From Halobacterium wangiae (lineage in GTDB: Archaea; Halobacteriota; Halobacteria; Halobacteriales; Halobacteriaceae), in contig NZ_CP089588.1 in the NCBI RefSeq assembly GCF_021249345.1, positions 992,001 through 1,056,000 of the forward strand: a DNA stretch of 64,000 nucleotides, given 5' to 3'. Made by a program: the position numbers and the translations under genes. Of the stretch, positions 51,550-61,669 are shown one piece after another (within the stretch, counting starts at the first letter, position 1; the number at the start of each line of letters is the position of its first letter). The notes beneath the pieces were generated by a model. It was not told where the DNA came from, searched no databases, and saw nothing but the letters and a program-made list of their open reading frames with translations.

Positions 51550-52512
51550 TCAGTCGGCGCTCGCCGGGTCGCGCCGCCAGAACTCCGAGTCCGCCGCCAG
51601 TTCGGGCACCCAGGTGTCCCGCTCGCGGGCTAGCAGCGCTACGCGGGAGACTTCCTGGTCTCTCAGCACCGTGTGCTCGGGCATGTGTGCCTGGACGGCC
51701 TCCGCGAACGCGAGGACTTCCTCGTGGTCCGGCATCGCCGACCGGTCGAGGCGACTCCGGGAGTTGCCGACGTGCATGTACGCTTTCAGCTCCACGAAGT
51801 CCGGGTCCGCGCGCTCGAAGAACGCCGCGTACCAGTCCGGGTTCGCCATGTTCTCGCCGCCGACCAGCGTCGTCCGCAGCACGGTCCGGGTGTCGTCCTT
51901 CTCGTAGAGGACGTCCATCGTGTCCACGAGTTTCTCCCAGGCGTCGTCCTCCGTCGCGCCCACCACGTCGTCGAACGTCGCGCGCTCCGGGGCGTCCACG
52001 GAGACGTACAGCTGCGTCGGGTCGCACTCCCGCAGGACCTCGGGCCGGGTCCCGTTCGAGACGAGGAACGTCGTCAGCCCGCGGTCGTGGAACGCCTCCA
52101 GCAGTTCCGGCAGGTAGGGGTACAGCGTCGGTTCGCCGTCCAGCGAGATGGCGACGTGGCGGGGCTCCATCGCCTCCTCGAAGCGCGCTCTGGGCACCTC
52201 GTCGTTGCCGCCGAACCCCGAGAGGAGGCGCTTCTGGAGGGAGATGGAGGCGTCCACCACCGCCTCCGGGTCGTCCCACTCCACGCCGTCGAGTTCGTAC
52301 GTGTGGCCCGCGTGGTCCCGCCAGCAGAACACGCAGCGCTCGTTGCACCGCACCACGGGCGTCATCTGGATGCAGCGGTGCGAGCGGATCCCGTAGAAGG
52401 CGTGCTTGTAGCAGGTGCCCTCCCCACGGAGCGCGTTCGCCGTCCACCCGCAGGTCTGGGCCGCGGTGTGGTTCTCGTGGTGGTAGTCGGGGTCGTCCAC
52501 CTGCTTCGGCAT
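51550..52512 (-). CDS. taw1: tRNA 4-demethylwyosine synthase (TYW1/Taw1)
   Basis: A 320-aa radical-SAM enzyme that builds the tricyclic wyosine base from m1G37 of tRNA-Phe, using pyruvate. Radical-SAM cysteines are in [17 protein letters not shown] (about 55-71; CxxxCxxC); a second cluster's cysteines lie upstream (TCGWTANAL and GEGTCYKH). [20 protein letters not shown] and NGTRPEVL follow the archaeal Taw1 pattern. ATG 52512 ([15 protein letters not shown]) is chosen over an upstream in-frame ATG. It is upstream of rbkR on the same strand, yet rbkR has its own control site. Confidence 0.92.
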   Translation of the reverse strand: MPKQVDDPDYHHENHTAAQTCGWTANALRGEGTCYKHAFYGIRSHRCIQMTPVVRCNERCVFCWRDHAGHTYELDGVEWDDPEAVVDASISLQKRLLSGFGGNDEVPRARFEEAMEPRHVAISLDGEPTLYPYLPELLEAFHDRGLTTFLVSNGTRPEVLRECDPTQLYVSVDAPERATFDDVVGATEDDAWEKLVDTMDVLYEKDDTRTVLRTTLVGGENMANPDWYAAFFERADPDFVELKAYMHVGNSRSRLDRSAMPDHEEVLAFAEAVQAHMPEHTVLRDQEVSRVALLARERDTWVPELAADSEFWRRDPASAD

Positions 52513-52649
52513 GCCACCGGGTTCGGCGCTCGCGGGCAAAAACGTGGCGCTACCCCGCCGCGAACGGTCGGCCCCGACGACCGCCCGACGCGGAGCGGGG
52601 GTTTGCCACGAGGAGAGATACCAAGTAACGGGGGCGAGTAGGCTGCCGC

Positions 52650-54119
52650 ATGAGCAGCACACGCTCTCTGGAGCGACACGACCTCCTCATCGGGGGTGAG
52701 CGCGTACCCCCCGCGAGCGACGAGTACGTCGAGACCGTCGACCCGGCGACCGGCGAGGCGTTCGCCGAGGTGGCAGTCGCGGACGAATCCGACGTCGACC
52801 GGGCCGTCCGGGCGGCCAGCGAGGCGTTCCCCGGGTGGCGGGACACGGACCCCGTCGAGCGCGGACAGACGCTCCACCGGGTCGCCGAACTGATCCGGGA
52901 CAACGCCGACGAACTCGCCGACCTCGAGTCCCGTGACCAGGGGAAGCCGCTCTCGCAGGCGCGTTCGGACATACTGAGCGCGGCGCGGTACTTCGAGTAC
53001 TACGCGGGCGCCGCCGACAAACTCGAGGGGCGCTCGGTCCCCGTCGGCACGGGACAGGTGGACTACGTGGTCCGGGAGCCCTACGGCGTCTCCGCGCAGA
53101 TCATCCCGTGGAACTTCCCGGGGAACCTCTTCGCGCGCGGCGTCGCGCCGGCGCTCGCCGCTGGGAACACCGCGGTCGTCAAGCCCGCGCCGACGACGCC
53201 GCTGTCGGCGTACCGTCTCGCCGAACTCTGCGCCGAGGCGGGCGTCCCCGAGGCGGCGGTGAACGTCGTCTCGGGCGCCGGCGAGACGGGCGCGGCGCTG
53301 ACGGACCACGCGGGCGTCGACACGATCACGTTCACCGGGAGCGTCCGCACGGGCCAGCGGGTGATGGAAGCGGCGGCGGGCAACGTCACCCCCGTGACCC
53401 TGGAACTCGGCGGGAAGAACCCGGCCATCGTCTACCCGGACGCCGACCTCGAGGAGGCCGTCTCGTGGGTCGAGCGGGGCATCTTCGCGAACGCGGGCCA
53501 GGTCTGCTCGGCGGCGGACCGCGCCATCGTCCACGAGGACCACTACGACGAGTTCGTCGAGCGCATCGTCGAGCGCGCCGAGGCGTACGAACTCGGTCCC
53601 GGCGCCGAGGACCCGGACATGGGGCCGTTGAACAGCGCCGAACACTTCGAGCGCGTGCGGGACTACGTCGAGGTCGGCGTCGAGGAGGGTGCGAGACTCG
53701 CCACCGGCGGGGAAGCGCCGGACCGCGACGGCTACTTCATCGAACCGACCGTGCTCGCCGACGTGGACAACGGGATGCGGGTCGCCCAGGAGGAGATATT
53801 CGGCCCGGTGTTGACCGTCATCCCGTACGGCGACGACGAGGACCCGGTCGACATCGGCAACGACGTCGACTACGGCCTCGTCGCCGGCGTGTTCACGAAC
53901 GACGTGCGGCGCGCCCACCGCGCGGCCCAGCGACTGCAGGCGGGTAACGTCTACGTCAACAAGTGGTTCGGGGACACGAACCAGACGCCGTTCGGGGGGT
54001 ACAAGCAGTCGGGCATCGGCCGCGAGAAGGGGCTGGAGGCCATGGACTCCTACCTCCAGTCGAAGAACGTCGCCGTCAACCTGGAGGAGGGGTCGGGCGG
54101 CGACCTCCCGGGCGCCTGA
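52650..54119 (+). CDS. Aldehyde dehydrogenase family protein
   Basis: A 489-aa NAD(P)-dependent ALDH. IIPWNFPGNLFARGVAPALA (about 151-170) and KPAPTTPLSAYRLAEL bind the cofactor; the general base Glu is in VTLELGGKNPAIVYPDADLE and the nucleophile Cys in GIFANAGQVCSAADR (about 281-295). QEEIFGPVLTVIPY (about 384-397) completes the set. The substrate is unknown; betaine aldehyde, succinate semialdehyde or glycolaldehyde dehydrogenases are all near relatives. An SDR gene and the liv importer follow on the same strand, hinting at one catabolic locus. Confidence 0.88.
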   Translation: MSSTRSLERHDLLIGGERVPPASDEYVETVDPATGEAFAEVAVADESDVDRAVRAASEAFPGWRDTDPVERGQTLHRVAELIRDNADELADLESRDQGKPLSQARSDILSAARYFEYYAGAADKLEGRSVPVGTGQVDYVVREPYGVSAQIIPWNFPGNLFARGVAPALAAGNTAVVKPAPTTPLSAYRLAELCAEAGVPEAAVNVVSGAGETGAALTDHAGVDTITFTGSVRTGQRVMEAAAGNVTPVTLELGGKNPAIVYPDADLEEAVSWVERGIFANAGQVCSAADRAIVHEDHYDEFVERIVERAEAYELGPGAEDPDMGPLNSAEHFERVRDYVEVGVEEGARLATGGEAPDRDGYFIEPTVLADVDNGMRVAQEEIFGPVLTVIPYGDDEDPVDIGNDVDYGLVAGVFTNDVRRAHRAAQRLQAGNVYVNKWFGDTNQTPFGGYKQSGIGREKGLEAMDSYLQSKNVAVNLEEGSGGDLPGA

Positions 54120-54173
54120 CCAGAACTGCCGGTGCTCCCCCTCTTTTAGTGCGTCGGCGTCCTCCGGTGAGCC

Positions 54174-54923
54174 ATGACAGTGAGTGACAAAGTAGTAGCG
54201 GTGACTGGAGCGGGCGCGGGGATGGGTCGGGCGACCGCGGAACTGTTCGCCGAACGCGGCGCGTCGGTCGTGGTCGTCGACCTCGACGAGGACGCCGCAG
54301 CGGAGACGGTCGACCGCATCGCGGCCGACGGCGGGGAGGCGACCGCGGTCCGCGCGGACGTCTCCGACGCCGACGACGTCGAGGGGTTCGTCGAGCACGC
54401 CGTCGACACCTACGGGCGCCTCGACGTCCTCCACAACAACGCCGGCGTCCCCCAGCGGTCGACGCCGGTCGAGGACGTCACCGAGGAGACCTGGGACCGC
54501 ATCCAGGACGTGAACCTCAAGAGCGCGTTCCTCGGCGCGAAGTTCGCGGTGCCACGGATGCGCGAGCAGGGCGGCGGCGTCATCCTCAACACGGCGTCCA
54601 CGGCGGCCATCCGCCCCCGGAATGGGCTGTCGGCGTACTGCGCGTCGAAGGGCGGCATGGTGACGCTGACGAAGCAACTGGCCCACGAACTCGCCGCAGA
54701 CGACGTCCGCGTGAACGCCATCTGTCCCGTCGCCACGGACACGGAGATGTTACCGGAGTTCACCAGCGACGGACTCACCGTCGACGAGATGGCAGCGACC
54801 ATCCCCCTCGGCCGCCTCGCGGAACCAGAGGACGTCGCGCAGGCGGCGGCGTTCCTGGCGTCCGACGACGCCGAGATGATCACCGGGACGGCCCTGGAGG
54901 TCGACGGCGGCCGCGACCTCTGA
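54174..54923 (+). CDS. Short-chain dehydrogenase/reductase (SDR)
   Basis: A 249-aa classical SDR: cofactor loop VTGAGAGMGRATAELF (about 9-24), acidic VVVDLDEDAAAE preferring NAD, NNAGVPQRSTP, catalytic Ser in NTASTAAIRP, and YxxxK in SAYCASKGGMVTL. The C-terminus ends TGTALEVDGGRDL, standard for the family. Likely alcohol/ketone oxidoreductase; the substrate is not deducible. It lies 54 nt after the ALDH gene and 111 nt before livJ, consistent with sequential oxidation of an imported alcohol-containing compound (inference). Confidence 0.88.
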   Translation: MTVSDKVVAVTGAGAGMGRATAELFAERGASVVVVDLDEDAAAETVDRIAADGGEATAVRADVSDADDVEGFVEHAVDTYGRLDVLHNNAGVPQRSTPVEDVTEETWDRIQDVNLKSAFLGAKFAVPRMREQGGGVILNTASTAAIRPRNGLSAYCASKGGMVTLTKQLAHELAADDVRVNAICPVATDTEMLPEFTSDGLTVDEMAATIPLGRLAEPEDVAQAAAFLASDDAEMITGTALEVDGGRDL

Positions 54924-55003
54924 GCGGCGACCGTAGCACGTCTGTCCCCATTCCGCCGCGGGTACCTCTGACGGAGCGGGTGATTGTTACCAGCGACAGA
55001 ATG

Positions 55004-55011
55004 CTTTTATC
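55004..55011 (+). promoter_or_regulatory. TATA box of the liv operon
   Basis: CTTTTATC is centred about 27 nt upstream of the livJ ATG at 55035, predicting a leaderless message. GAGAACCGTTCACATGAG, just before the start, includes a short imperfect inverted repeat (GTGAGAACCGTTCAC) that could bind a regulator. Confidence 0.6.
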
Positions 55012-55034
55012 CCTCTACTGTGAGAACCGTTCAC

Positions 55035-56366
55035 ATGAGAATCGACAGACGGCGATTCCTTAAACGATCTGGTGGCGTGGCAACAATCGCGGCCCTGGCC
55101 GGCTGCACAGGCGGCGACGGCGACGGGGGCGGCGACGACACGACCACCAGCGGCGGCGACACGACGACCACCAGCAGCGGCGGCGGCAACTCCGACGCGC
55201 TGAAGATCGGCGTCCTGCTGCCGTTCTCGGGTGACTACGCGTGGGTCGGCGCGAACGTCCTCCCGGTCGTCAACATGGTCGTCGAGGATATCAATGGGGC
55301 GGGCGGCATCGGCGGCCGGAACCTGACCGTGGTCCAGGGCGACACCGAAGCCTCACCGGACGCCTCCGTGTCGGCGACCAACCGCCTCGTCAACGTCGAG
55401 GAGGTCGACGCCATGATCGGCCCGACGAGCATCACCATGTCGGCGGTCATCGACACCCTCGTCGAGAACGAGGTACCGGTCGTCACGCCGACCGCCGGCA
55501 CCACGTCGCTGGACACCCGGGGCGGCGAGTACATCTTCCGGACGGTGTCCTCGGACTCCCTCGGGGGACGCGCCATCGCGAAGGCAGCCCGGGAGGAGCA
55601 GTACAACGGCACCCAGAGCTACGAGCGGATGGCGCTCATGGTCGGGAACAAGGAGGTGTTCCAGTCGTTCAAGGAACCGGTGCGCTCCTCGTTCGAGGAG
55701 TTCGGCGGCACCGTCACCACGGCCATGGACATCCGCACCGGGAAGGCGTCGTACACGTCGGAGGTCCAGCAGATGATGGATTCGGACCCCGAGATCTGCG
55801 TCCTCATCGCGTCGGTCGAGGACAGCGTCAAGATCACGGAGGCCGGCTTCCAGGCCGGCTACGAGGGTAACTGGTTCGCGACCCAGGACCAGACCAACGC
55901 GGACTTCCTCTCCCAGAGCGAGAACCAGGTCACGAACGGCATGCTCGGGCTGAACGCCGCGACCTACCAGCCCGCACAGGAGGCCGGCCGGCTCGACGCG
56001 TTCTTCAGCGACATAAAGGAGTACGCCGGCTGGGAGGAGGGCGGGAAGGTGTTCGCGACGAACACCTACGACGCGATGAACGTCGTGGGCCTCGCCTTGA
56101 AGCAGGTCGCCGCCGACGGCAGCGACTTCTCCGGGTCGAACATCGCCTCGGCCATCCCGACGGTGGCGAAGCCGCCCGAGCAGCAGGTGACCAACTACAG
56201 CGACGGGGCGTCCACCATCGAGGGCGGCACCGACGTCGACTACGAGGGGCTCGTCGGCCCCATCAACTTCGACGAGAACGGCGACATCGTCGCACCGTTC
56301 GCCATCAAGAAGGCACAGGACGGTAGCTGGACCGAGGCGGGTCGCCTGCCACCAGAGGCACTCTGA
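55035..56366 (+). CDS. livJ: LivJ-type ABC substrate-binding Tat lipoprotein
   Basis: A 443-aa binding protein of the branched-chain amino acid/amide class. MRIDRRRFLKRSGG is a twin-arginine signal, LAGC (C24) a lipobox, and residues about 25-53 a Gly/Asp/Thr-rich linker typical of haloarchaeal lipoproteins. The Periplasmic-binding fold type I follows: IGVLLPFSGDYAWVGANVLP (about 58-77) and INGAGGIGGRNLTVVQGDTE (about 89-108). Substrate could be amino acids, amides or urea. First gene of livJHMGF. Confidence 0.9.
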   Translation: MRIDRRRFLKRSGGVATIAALAGCTGGDGDGGGDDTTTSGGDTTTTSSGGGNSDALKIGVLLPFSGDYAWVGANVLPVVNMVVEDINGAGGIGGRNLTVVQGDTEASPDASVSATNRLVNVEEVDAMIGPTSITMSAVIDTLVENEVPVVTPTAGTTSLDTRGGEYIFRTVSSDSLGGRAIAKAAREEQYNGTQSYERMALMVGNKEVFQSFKEPVRSSFEEFGGTVTTAMDIRTGKASYTSEVQQMMDSDPEICVLIASVEDSVKITEAGFQAGYEGNWFATQDQTNADFLSQSENQVTNGMLGLNAATYQPAQEAGRLDAFFSDIKEYAGWEEGGKVFATNTYDAMNVVGLALKQVAADGSDFSGSNIASAIPTVAKPPEQQVTNYSDGASTIEGGTDVDYEGLVGPINFDENGDIVAPFAIKKAQDGSWTEAGRLPPEAL

Positions 56367-56384
56367 GCGCGTCCTCCCTCCAGA

Positions 56385-57266
56385 ATGGTTCTCGACAACC
56401 TCCTGCAGACGGTCGTGTTCGGCCTCATCGAGGGGAGTGTCATCGCCGTCGGCGCCGTCGGGCTGACGCTGTCCTACGGCGTGACGCGGTTCATCAACTT
56501 CGCGTACGGGGAGTTCCTCACGTACGGCGCCTACCTGACGGTGTTCCTCGCGGGCGGCCTGTTCGGCCTCTCAGTGCCGCTGCCGGCCGCCGCCGTGCTC
56601 GCCATCGTCATCGTCGGCCTGCTCGGCGTCGGCGTCTCCCGCGTGTTCTTCGAACCCATCTCCGGGCGCGGCGCGCTCCCCCTGCTCATCACCTCTATCG
56701 GCGTCTCGTTCGTGCTCCGGAACCTGCTCCAGGGGTGGGTCGGCGTCAGCGCGCGCCAGCTCCCCATCCCCCTGATGCGGCGCACGGACTACTTCGGGCT
56801 CGTCCAGCTCACGGACCTCGAGCTGGGCGTCATCGTCGCGAGCGTCGTCACCATGCTCGCCATCCACCTGCTGCTCCAGCAGACGATGCTCGGCAAGCGC
56901 ATGCGCGCGACCAGCGGCAACCGGGCGCTGGCCGAGGTGGCGGGCATCGACACGACGAACGTCGTCCGCCAGACGTGGTTCATCTCGGCCGGGGCGGGCG
57001 CGCTGGCCGGCATCCTCTACGCGGTGCTGTTCTCGCCGTTCCGGCCGGGCGTCGGCTTCGAGTACCTCATCGTCGTCTTCGCGGCGACGCTGCTCGGCGG
57101 CATCGGCCGGCCGTACGGCGCGATGCTCGGGGCGGTGTTCATCGGGCTCGCGATGAACTTCGGGTCGACGTACCTCTCCGCGAACTACACCCGGGCCTAC
57201 GCGTTCATCATCCTCGTGGGCGTCCTCCTGCTCAAACCGGAGGGCATCCGCGGAGGTGAGTTCTGA
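56385..57266 (+). CDS. livH: LivH-type ABC permease
   Basis: A 293-aa permease of about eight helices: GLIEGSVIAVGAVGLTLSYG (about 10-29), RFINFAYGEFLTYGAYLTVF, GKRMRATSGNRALAEVAGID (about 168-187, the cytoplasmic loop contacting the ATPase) and GGIGRPYGAMLGAVFIGLAM. It lies 18 nt after livJ, and its stop overlaps the livM start by 1 nt. Confidence 0.9.
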   Translation: MVLDNLLQTVVFGLIEGSVIAVGAVGLTLSYGVTRFINFAYGEFLTYGAYLTVFLAGGLFGLSVPLPAAAVLAIVIVGLLGVGVSRVFFEPISGRGALPLLITSIGVSFVLRNLLQGWVGVSARQLPIPLMRRTDYFGLVQLTDLELGVIVASVVTMLAIHLLLQQTMLGKRMRATSGNRALAEVAGIDTTNVVRQTWFISAGAGALAGILYAVLFSPFRPGVGFEYLIVVFAATLLGGIGRPYGAMLGAVFIGLAMNFGSTYLSANYTRAYAFIILVGVLLLKPEGIRGGEF

Positions 57267-58309
57267 TGGCGCTGCTCTCTGGGTGGGCGGCGTTCATCGT
57301 CACCATCGCCACCATCGGCTGCATCTACGGGCTGCTGACGCTCGGGCTGAACGTCCACTACGGCTACACCGGGCTGCTGAACTTCGGCCACGTCGCGTTC
57401 TTCGCGGCGGGCGCGTACGCGTCGGCCATCGTGACGATGCCGCCACCCTCGACGGTGACGAACGCGAGCTACGCTATCTGGCTCGACCTCCCGATGCCGT
57501 GGGGGTTCCCCGTCAGTCTCGCCGCCGCGTCGCTCGTCGGCGGCGCGCTGGCGCTGCTCATCGGCCTCACGAGCGTCCGCCTCGGCACCCACTACCTCGC
57601 CATCGCGACGTTCGCGCTGGCGGGCGTGTTCAGCGACGTGCTCGTCAACGAGGCTTGGCTCACCAACGGCTCGTTCGGGATGAACAGCGTCCCGAAGCCC
57701 GGGCAGGCCGCCCTCGGCCCGGACGCCTGGCAGCTCGCGTACCTCGCGTTCGCCGTCCTCAGCCTGGTCGCGGTCTACCTGCTGGTCGAACGCGTCCTCG
57801 ACGCGCCGTTCGGCCGGCTGCTGAAGGGCGTCCGCGAGAGCGAGGCCGCCGCCGAGATGCTCGGGAAGAACACCACCGTGGTGAAGCTGAAGTCGTTCGT
57901 CATCGGCGGCATGATCGCGGGGTTCGCGGGCGGCGTCTACGCTCACTACCTCGGCAGCGTCGTCACCGCGCAGTTCGTGCCCCACGTGACGTTCACGGTG
58001 TGGGCCGCGATGCTGCTCGGCGGCGCCGCGTCGAACACCGGCGCGGTCGCCGGCGCCGTGCTGGTCGTCGCGTTCGAGGAGTCGACCCGGTTCATCACGA
58101 CCGCCTACAACTGGGTCCAGGGGACGCTCCCGGACCCGCTGACCAGCGTGCTCCCGGCGCTCGTCGGCCCGCTCCCGGACAACCCGTCGTTCATCCCGAG
58201 CATGCGCTTCGTCGTCATCGGCCTGCTGTTCGTGCTCGTCATCCGGTACCGGCCGGAGGGACTGTTCGGCGACCCCTCGGAGATCGAGGCGCTGGGGGAG
58301 GAGGAGTGA
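57266..58309 (+). CDS. livM: LivM-type ABC permease
   Basis: A 347-aa permease with about ten helices: GLLTLGLNVHYGYTGLLNFG (about 21-40), HVAFFAAGAYASAIV, TSVRLGTHYLAIATFAL (about 108-124), LLKGVRESEAAAEMLGKNTT (about 186-205, ATPase-coupling loop) and GGAASNTGAVAGAVLVV. A long stretch between helices (TMPPPSTVTNASYAIWLDLP) faces outside. ATG 57266 overlaps livH (TGATG), and livG starts 3 nt past its stop. Confidence 0.9.
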   Translation: MALLSGWAAFIVTIATIGCIYGLLTLGLNVHYGYTGLLNFGHVAFFAAGAYASAIVTMPPPSTVTNASYAIWLDLPMPWGFPVSLAAASLVGGALALLIGLTSVRLGTHYLAIATFALAGVFSDVLVNEAWLTNGSFGMNSVPKPGQAALGPDAWQLAYLAFAVLSLVAVYLLVERVLDAPFGRLLKGVRESEAAAEMLGKNTTVVKLKSFVIGGMIAGFAGGVYAHYLGSVVTAQFVPHVTFTVWAAMLLGGAASNTGAVAGAVLVVAFEESTRFITTAYNWVQGTLPDPLTSVLPALVGPLPDNPSFIPSMRFVVIGLLFVLVIRYRPEGLFGDPSEIEALGEEE

Positions 58310-58312
58310 CCG

Positions 58313-59125
58313 ATGCAAACTGAGGACACACCGGCCGGCGGACAGTCGGCCGACGACGGCGCGGAGTTGCTCGAAGTCGAGAACGTCGTGAAGACGTTCG
58401 GCGGCCTGCTGGCCGTCGACGGCGCCACCTTCGGCGTCGAGCGCGCGTCCATCACGGGCCTCATCGGCCCGAACGGCGCCGGGAAGTCGACGCTGTTCAA
58501 CTGCATCACGGGCGTCCACCCGCCCGACAGCGGCACGGTGCGCCTCGACGGCGACCCCATCCAGGGGCGCTCGCCGACCGAGATCGCGCGCCGCGGCGTC
58601 GGCCGGACGTTCCAGACGCCGAAGACGTTCCGCGGGATGACCGTCCGCGAGAACCTCGCGTTCGCCGCGAAGGGGCAGGTCGGCGAGCGAGCGCTCAGCA
58701 CCATCTTCCAGTCCCGTGCGGTCAACGACCAGGAGGCCGACATCCAGGCGACGGTCGACGAGACCCTCGAGTTCCTCGAACTCGACCACCTCGCCGAGGA
58801 GTACGGGAGCGCGCTCTCGGGCGGCCAGCGGAAACTGCTGGAACTCGGCCGGGTGCTGATGATGGACCCCGAGATCATCCTGCTGGACGAGCCCATCGCG
58901 GGCGTCAACCCGTCGCTGACCGACGAACTGCTGGCCCGGCTCCGCGAACTCAACGACCGCGGCCGGACCATCCTGCTCATCGAGCACGACATGGGCGTCG
59001 TGATGGAGAACTGCGACCGGGTCGTCGTGATGCACAACGGGCAGACGCTTGCGTCGGGCCCGCCCTCGATCGTCCAGGAGGACGAACGGGTCGTCGAGGC
59101 CTACCTCGGGGGGTACGACCGATGA
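58313..59125 (+). CDS. livG: LivG-type ABC ATPase
   Basis: A 270-aa ABC ATPase: Walker A GPNGAGKST (about 52-60), Q-loop GRTFQTPKTFRGMTVRENL, signature LSGGQRKLLELGRVLMMDP (about 164-182), Walker B IILLDEPIAGVNPSLTDEL, and H-loop LLIEHDM. The PIAGVNP after Walker B is the LivG trait. A 20-residue N-terminal extension (MQTEDTPAGGQSADDGAELL) is not part of the domain; an internal start is possible. Overlaps livF by 4 nt. Confidence 0.93.
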   Translation: MQTEDTPAGGQSADDGAELLEVENVVKTFGGLLAVDGATFGVERASITGLIGPNGAGKSTLFNCITGVHPPDSGTVRLDGDPIQGRSPTEIARRGVGRTFQTPKTFRGMTVRENLAFAAKGQVGERALSTIFQSRAVNDQEADIQATVDETLEFLELDHLAEEYGSALSGGQRKLLELGRVLMMDPEIILLDEPIAGVNPSLTDELLARLRELNDRGRTILLIEHDMGVVMENCDRVVVMHNGQTLASGPPSIVQEDERVVEAYLGGYDR

Positions 59126-59856
59126 CCGACATCGAGACCGTCCGGCGGTACGACGACGCGGTGTTCTCCGCGCGCGACGTCGAGACCGGCTACGGCGACC
59201 TCCAGGTGCTGTACGGCGTCGACATCGACGTGCAGGACGACGAGATCGTGCTGGTGTTCGGGCCGAACGGCGCGGGGAAGTCGACGCTGATGCGCGCGCT
59301 GTTCAAGCAGTTGCCGCTGTGGGCCGGTACGATCGAGATCGACGGCGAGGACTACTCGGGACTCGAGGCCAACCAGATGGTCTCCCACGGGGTCGCGTAC
59401 GTCCCGCAGACGTCGAACGTGTTCCCCAACCTCACCGTCGCGGAGAACCTCGACATCGGGTCGATCCACGCCCGCGACGCGGACGACCGCCGCCAGCGGA
59501 TGTTCGACCTCTTCCCACGGCTCGAGGAGCGCCGCGGCCAGGACGCCGATACGCTGTCCGGCGGCGAACGCCAGATGCTGGCGATGGCGCGCGCGTTGAT
59601 GCCCGACCCCGACGTGTTGCTCATCGACGAGCCCTCCGCGGGGTTGGCGCCCCAGCTCATCGAGCGGACGTTCGATCACGTCGACCAGATCCGGCAGACC
59701 GGCACGGCGGTGTTGATGGTCGAACAGAACGTCGACGCCGCGCTCGACGTCACCGACCGCGCCTACGCCCTCGACATGGGCGAGAACAAGTTCGAGGCCG
59801 ACGCCGAGACCATCCGGAACTCCGAGCGCGTGCGGGACCTCTACCTCGGCAAGTAG
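59122..59856 (+). CDS. livF: LivF-type ABC ATPase
   Basis: A 244-aa ABC ATPase completing livJHMGF. Walker A GPNGAGKSTLMRALF (about 49-63), Q-loop YVPQTSNVFPNLTVAENLDI, signature LSGGERQMLAMARALMPDP (about 148-166), Walker B VLLIDEPSAGLAPQLIE and switch region LMVEQNVDAALDVTDR, all as in LivF. ATG 59122 overlaps the livG stop (ATGA). It is the last gene of the operon; argS has a separate start 57 nt on. Confidence 0.93.
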   Translation: MTDIETVRRYDDAVFSARDVETGYGDLQVLYGVDIDVQDDEIVLVFGPNGAGKSTLMRALFKQLPLWAGTIEIDGEDYSGLEANQMVSHGVAYVPQTSNVFPNLTVAENLDIGSIHARDADDRRQRMFDLFPRLEERRGQDADTLSGGERQMLAMARALMPDPDVLLIDEPSAGLAPQLIERTFDHVDQIRQTGTAVLMVEQNVDAALDVTDRAYALDMGENKFEADAETIRNSERVRDLYLGK

Positions 59857-59913
59857 GCCGCTCGCGTCCGGACTTTCAGAACACCTTTTGCCGCCGCCCA
59901 CGACCCACCGCAC

Positions 59914-61668
59914 ATGTTCATCGCTTTCCGCCGGGAGGTCGAGACGGCCCTCGCGGCCGCGCTCGACGACCTCGGCTACCCGACCGGGGACCTCGGCATC
60001 GAGGAACCGCCCGCGGACGTACCCGCCGTGCTCGCGTCCAGCGCGGCGTTCCGACTCGCGGGCGAGGCGGGGGCGCCCCCGCCGCAGGTCGCCGCGGAGC
60101 TCGCCGACGCCCTCGACCTGACCGAGGCGAACTACGTCGGCGGCGCCACCGCGCAGGGCCCGTACGTGAACTTCACGCCGAGCGAGGAGTACTACGCGGC
60201 CACCCTGGAGTCCGCGCAGGCCAACGGCTGGGGCCGCCTGCCCGACTCCGGGGAGTCGGTCGTCGTCGAGCACACGAGCGCGAACCCTACCGGTCCCGTC
60301 CACGTCGGGCGCGCCCGGAACCCCATCCTCGGCGACGCCGTCTCCCGCGTCCTCGACTACGCCGGCCACGACGTCACCCGCGAGTACTACGTCAACGACG
60401 CGGGGCGCCAGATGGCCGTGTTCACGTGGGCCTACGAGAACTTCGACGAGGCCGACCTCCCCGAACCCGGCCGCGACAAACCCGACTACGACCTCGTGCG
60501 CTACTACCGCGCGGGCAACGAGTTCCTGGAGGAGGGCGAACCGGAGGCCGTCGAGGAGGCAGAGGCGGAGATCGCGGCCATCATCGAGGGCCTCGACCGT
60601 GGCGACGAGGCGACCTACGAGCGCGTCGGCGAGGTCGTCGAGGGCGTGCTCGGCGGGATGCGGGAGACCCTCGAACGCCTCCCCGCGGAGTTCGACGAGT
60701 TCGTCCGGGAGACCGAGTTCCTCCGCGACGGCTCCACCCACGAGGTCGTCGCGGACCTGAAGGCCTCCGAGTACGCCTTTGAGGAGGAGGACGCCTGGCA
60801 GCTCGACCTCGAGGAGTGGGGCATCGAGCAGTCGTTCGTCTTCCTGCGCTCGGACGACACGACGCTGTACACCACCCGCGACCTCGCCCACCACGAGTGG
60901 AAGTTCGACACGTTCGACCGCGCGATCACCGTCCTCGGCGAGGACCAGGAGCTCCATGCGAACAAGCTTCGGGCCGCCCTCGACATCCGCGGTAACGACA
61001 CCGACCAGCTCGAGGAGCTGTTCTACGCGTGGGTGAACCTCCCGGGCGGCGAGTCGATGAGCACCCGGCAGGGCACCGGCGTCGACATGGACGACCTGCT
61101 CGACGAGGCCGTGCTGCGTGCCGAGGAGGCGGTCCGCTCCCGGATGGACGACCGCATCCGCGACGACGACCTCACCGAGGCCGACGTCGAGCGCATCGCC
61201 CGCCAGGTCGGCATCGGCGCGGTCCGCTACGACATCGTCTCCAAGCAGCCGACGAAGGCCATCACGTTCGACTGGGAGGACGCCCTCGACTTCGAGGGAC
61301 AGAGTGCGCCGTACGTCCAGTACGCCCACGCACGGGCCTGCGGAATTCTCGGCGAGGCCGGCGACGCGACGGCCACGCTCGACGCGGACCTGCTGACCAC
61401 CGACGAGGAACGGAACCTCCTGCAGGCGGTTGCGCGGTTCCCGGTGGTCGTCGAGTCCGCGGCGGACGAACTCGAACCCCACCAGGTCGCGACGTACGCC
61501 CGCGACTTCGTGGACACGTTCAACGCGTTCTACCGGTCGTGTCCGGTGCTCGCCGACGACGTGGACGACGACCTGCGGGACGCGCGTCTCGCGCTCGTCG
61601 AGGCGTCGCGGAACACGCTCGCGAACGCGCTGTCCGTCCTCGGCATCGAGGCGCCGGCGTCGATGTAG
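59914..61668 (+). CDS. argS: Arginyl-tRNA synthetase
   Basis: A 584-aa class-I synthetase. Order: N-terminal Arg-tRNA-binding domain (about 1-105), HIGH-type motif [20 protein letters not shown] (about 114-133; HVGR instead of HIGH), catalytic Rossmann region ([20 protein letters not shown]), KMSKS-like MSTRQGTG (about 383-390) and the C-terminal DALR anticodon domain. The absence of a canonical KMSKS lysine is normal for many ArgRS. Monocistronic; converges on a 33-aa membrane protein gene 1 nt away. Confidence 0.95.
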   Translation: MFIAFRREVETALAAALDDLGYPTGDLGIEEPPADVPAVLASSAAFRLAGEAGAPPPQVAAELADALDLTEANYVGGATAQGPYVNFTPSEEYYAATLESAQANGWGRLPDSGESVVVEHTSANPTGPVHVGRARNPILGDAVSRVLDYAGHDVTREYYVNDAGRQMAVFTWAYENFDEADLPEPGRDKPDYDLVRYYRAGNEFLEEGEPEAVEEAEAEIAAIIEGLDRGDEATYERVGEVVEGVLGGMRETLERLPAEFDEFVRETEFLRDGSTHEVVADLKASEYAFEEEDAWQLDLEEWGIEQSFVFLRSDDTTLYTTRDLAHHEWKFDTFDRAITVLGEDQELHANKLRAALDIRGNDTDQLEELFYAWVNLPGGESMSTRQGTGVDMDDLLDEAVLRAEEAVRSRMDDRIRDDDLTEADVERIARQVGIGAVRYDIVSKQPTKAITFDWEDALDFEGQSAPYVQYAHARACGILGEAGDATATLDADLLTTDEERNLLQAVARFPVVVESAADELEPHQVATYARDFVDTFNAFYRSCPVLADDVDDDLRDARLALVEASRNTLANALSVLGIEAPASM

Positions 61669-61669
61669 C

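Noticed and set aside
57197-61482. Long minus-strand frames opposite livM, livG, livF and argS
   Set aside because: Shadow frames of well-conserved plus-strand genes; no start context or recognisable domain.
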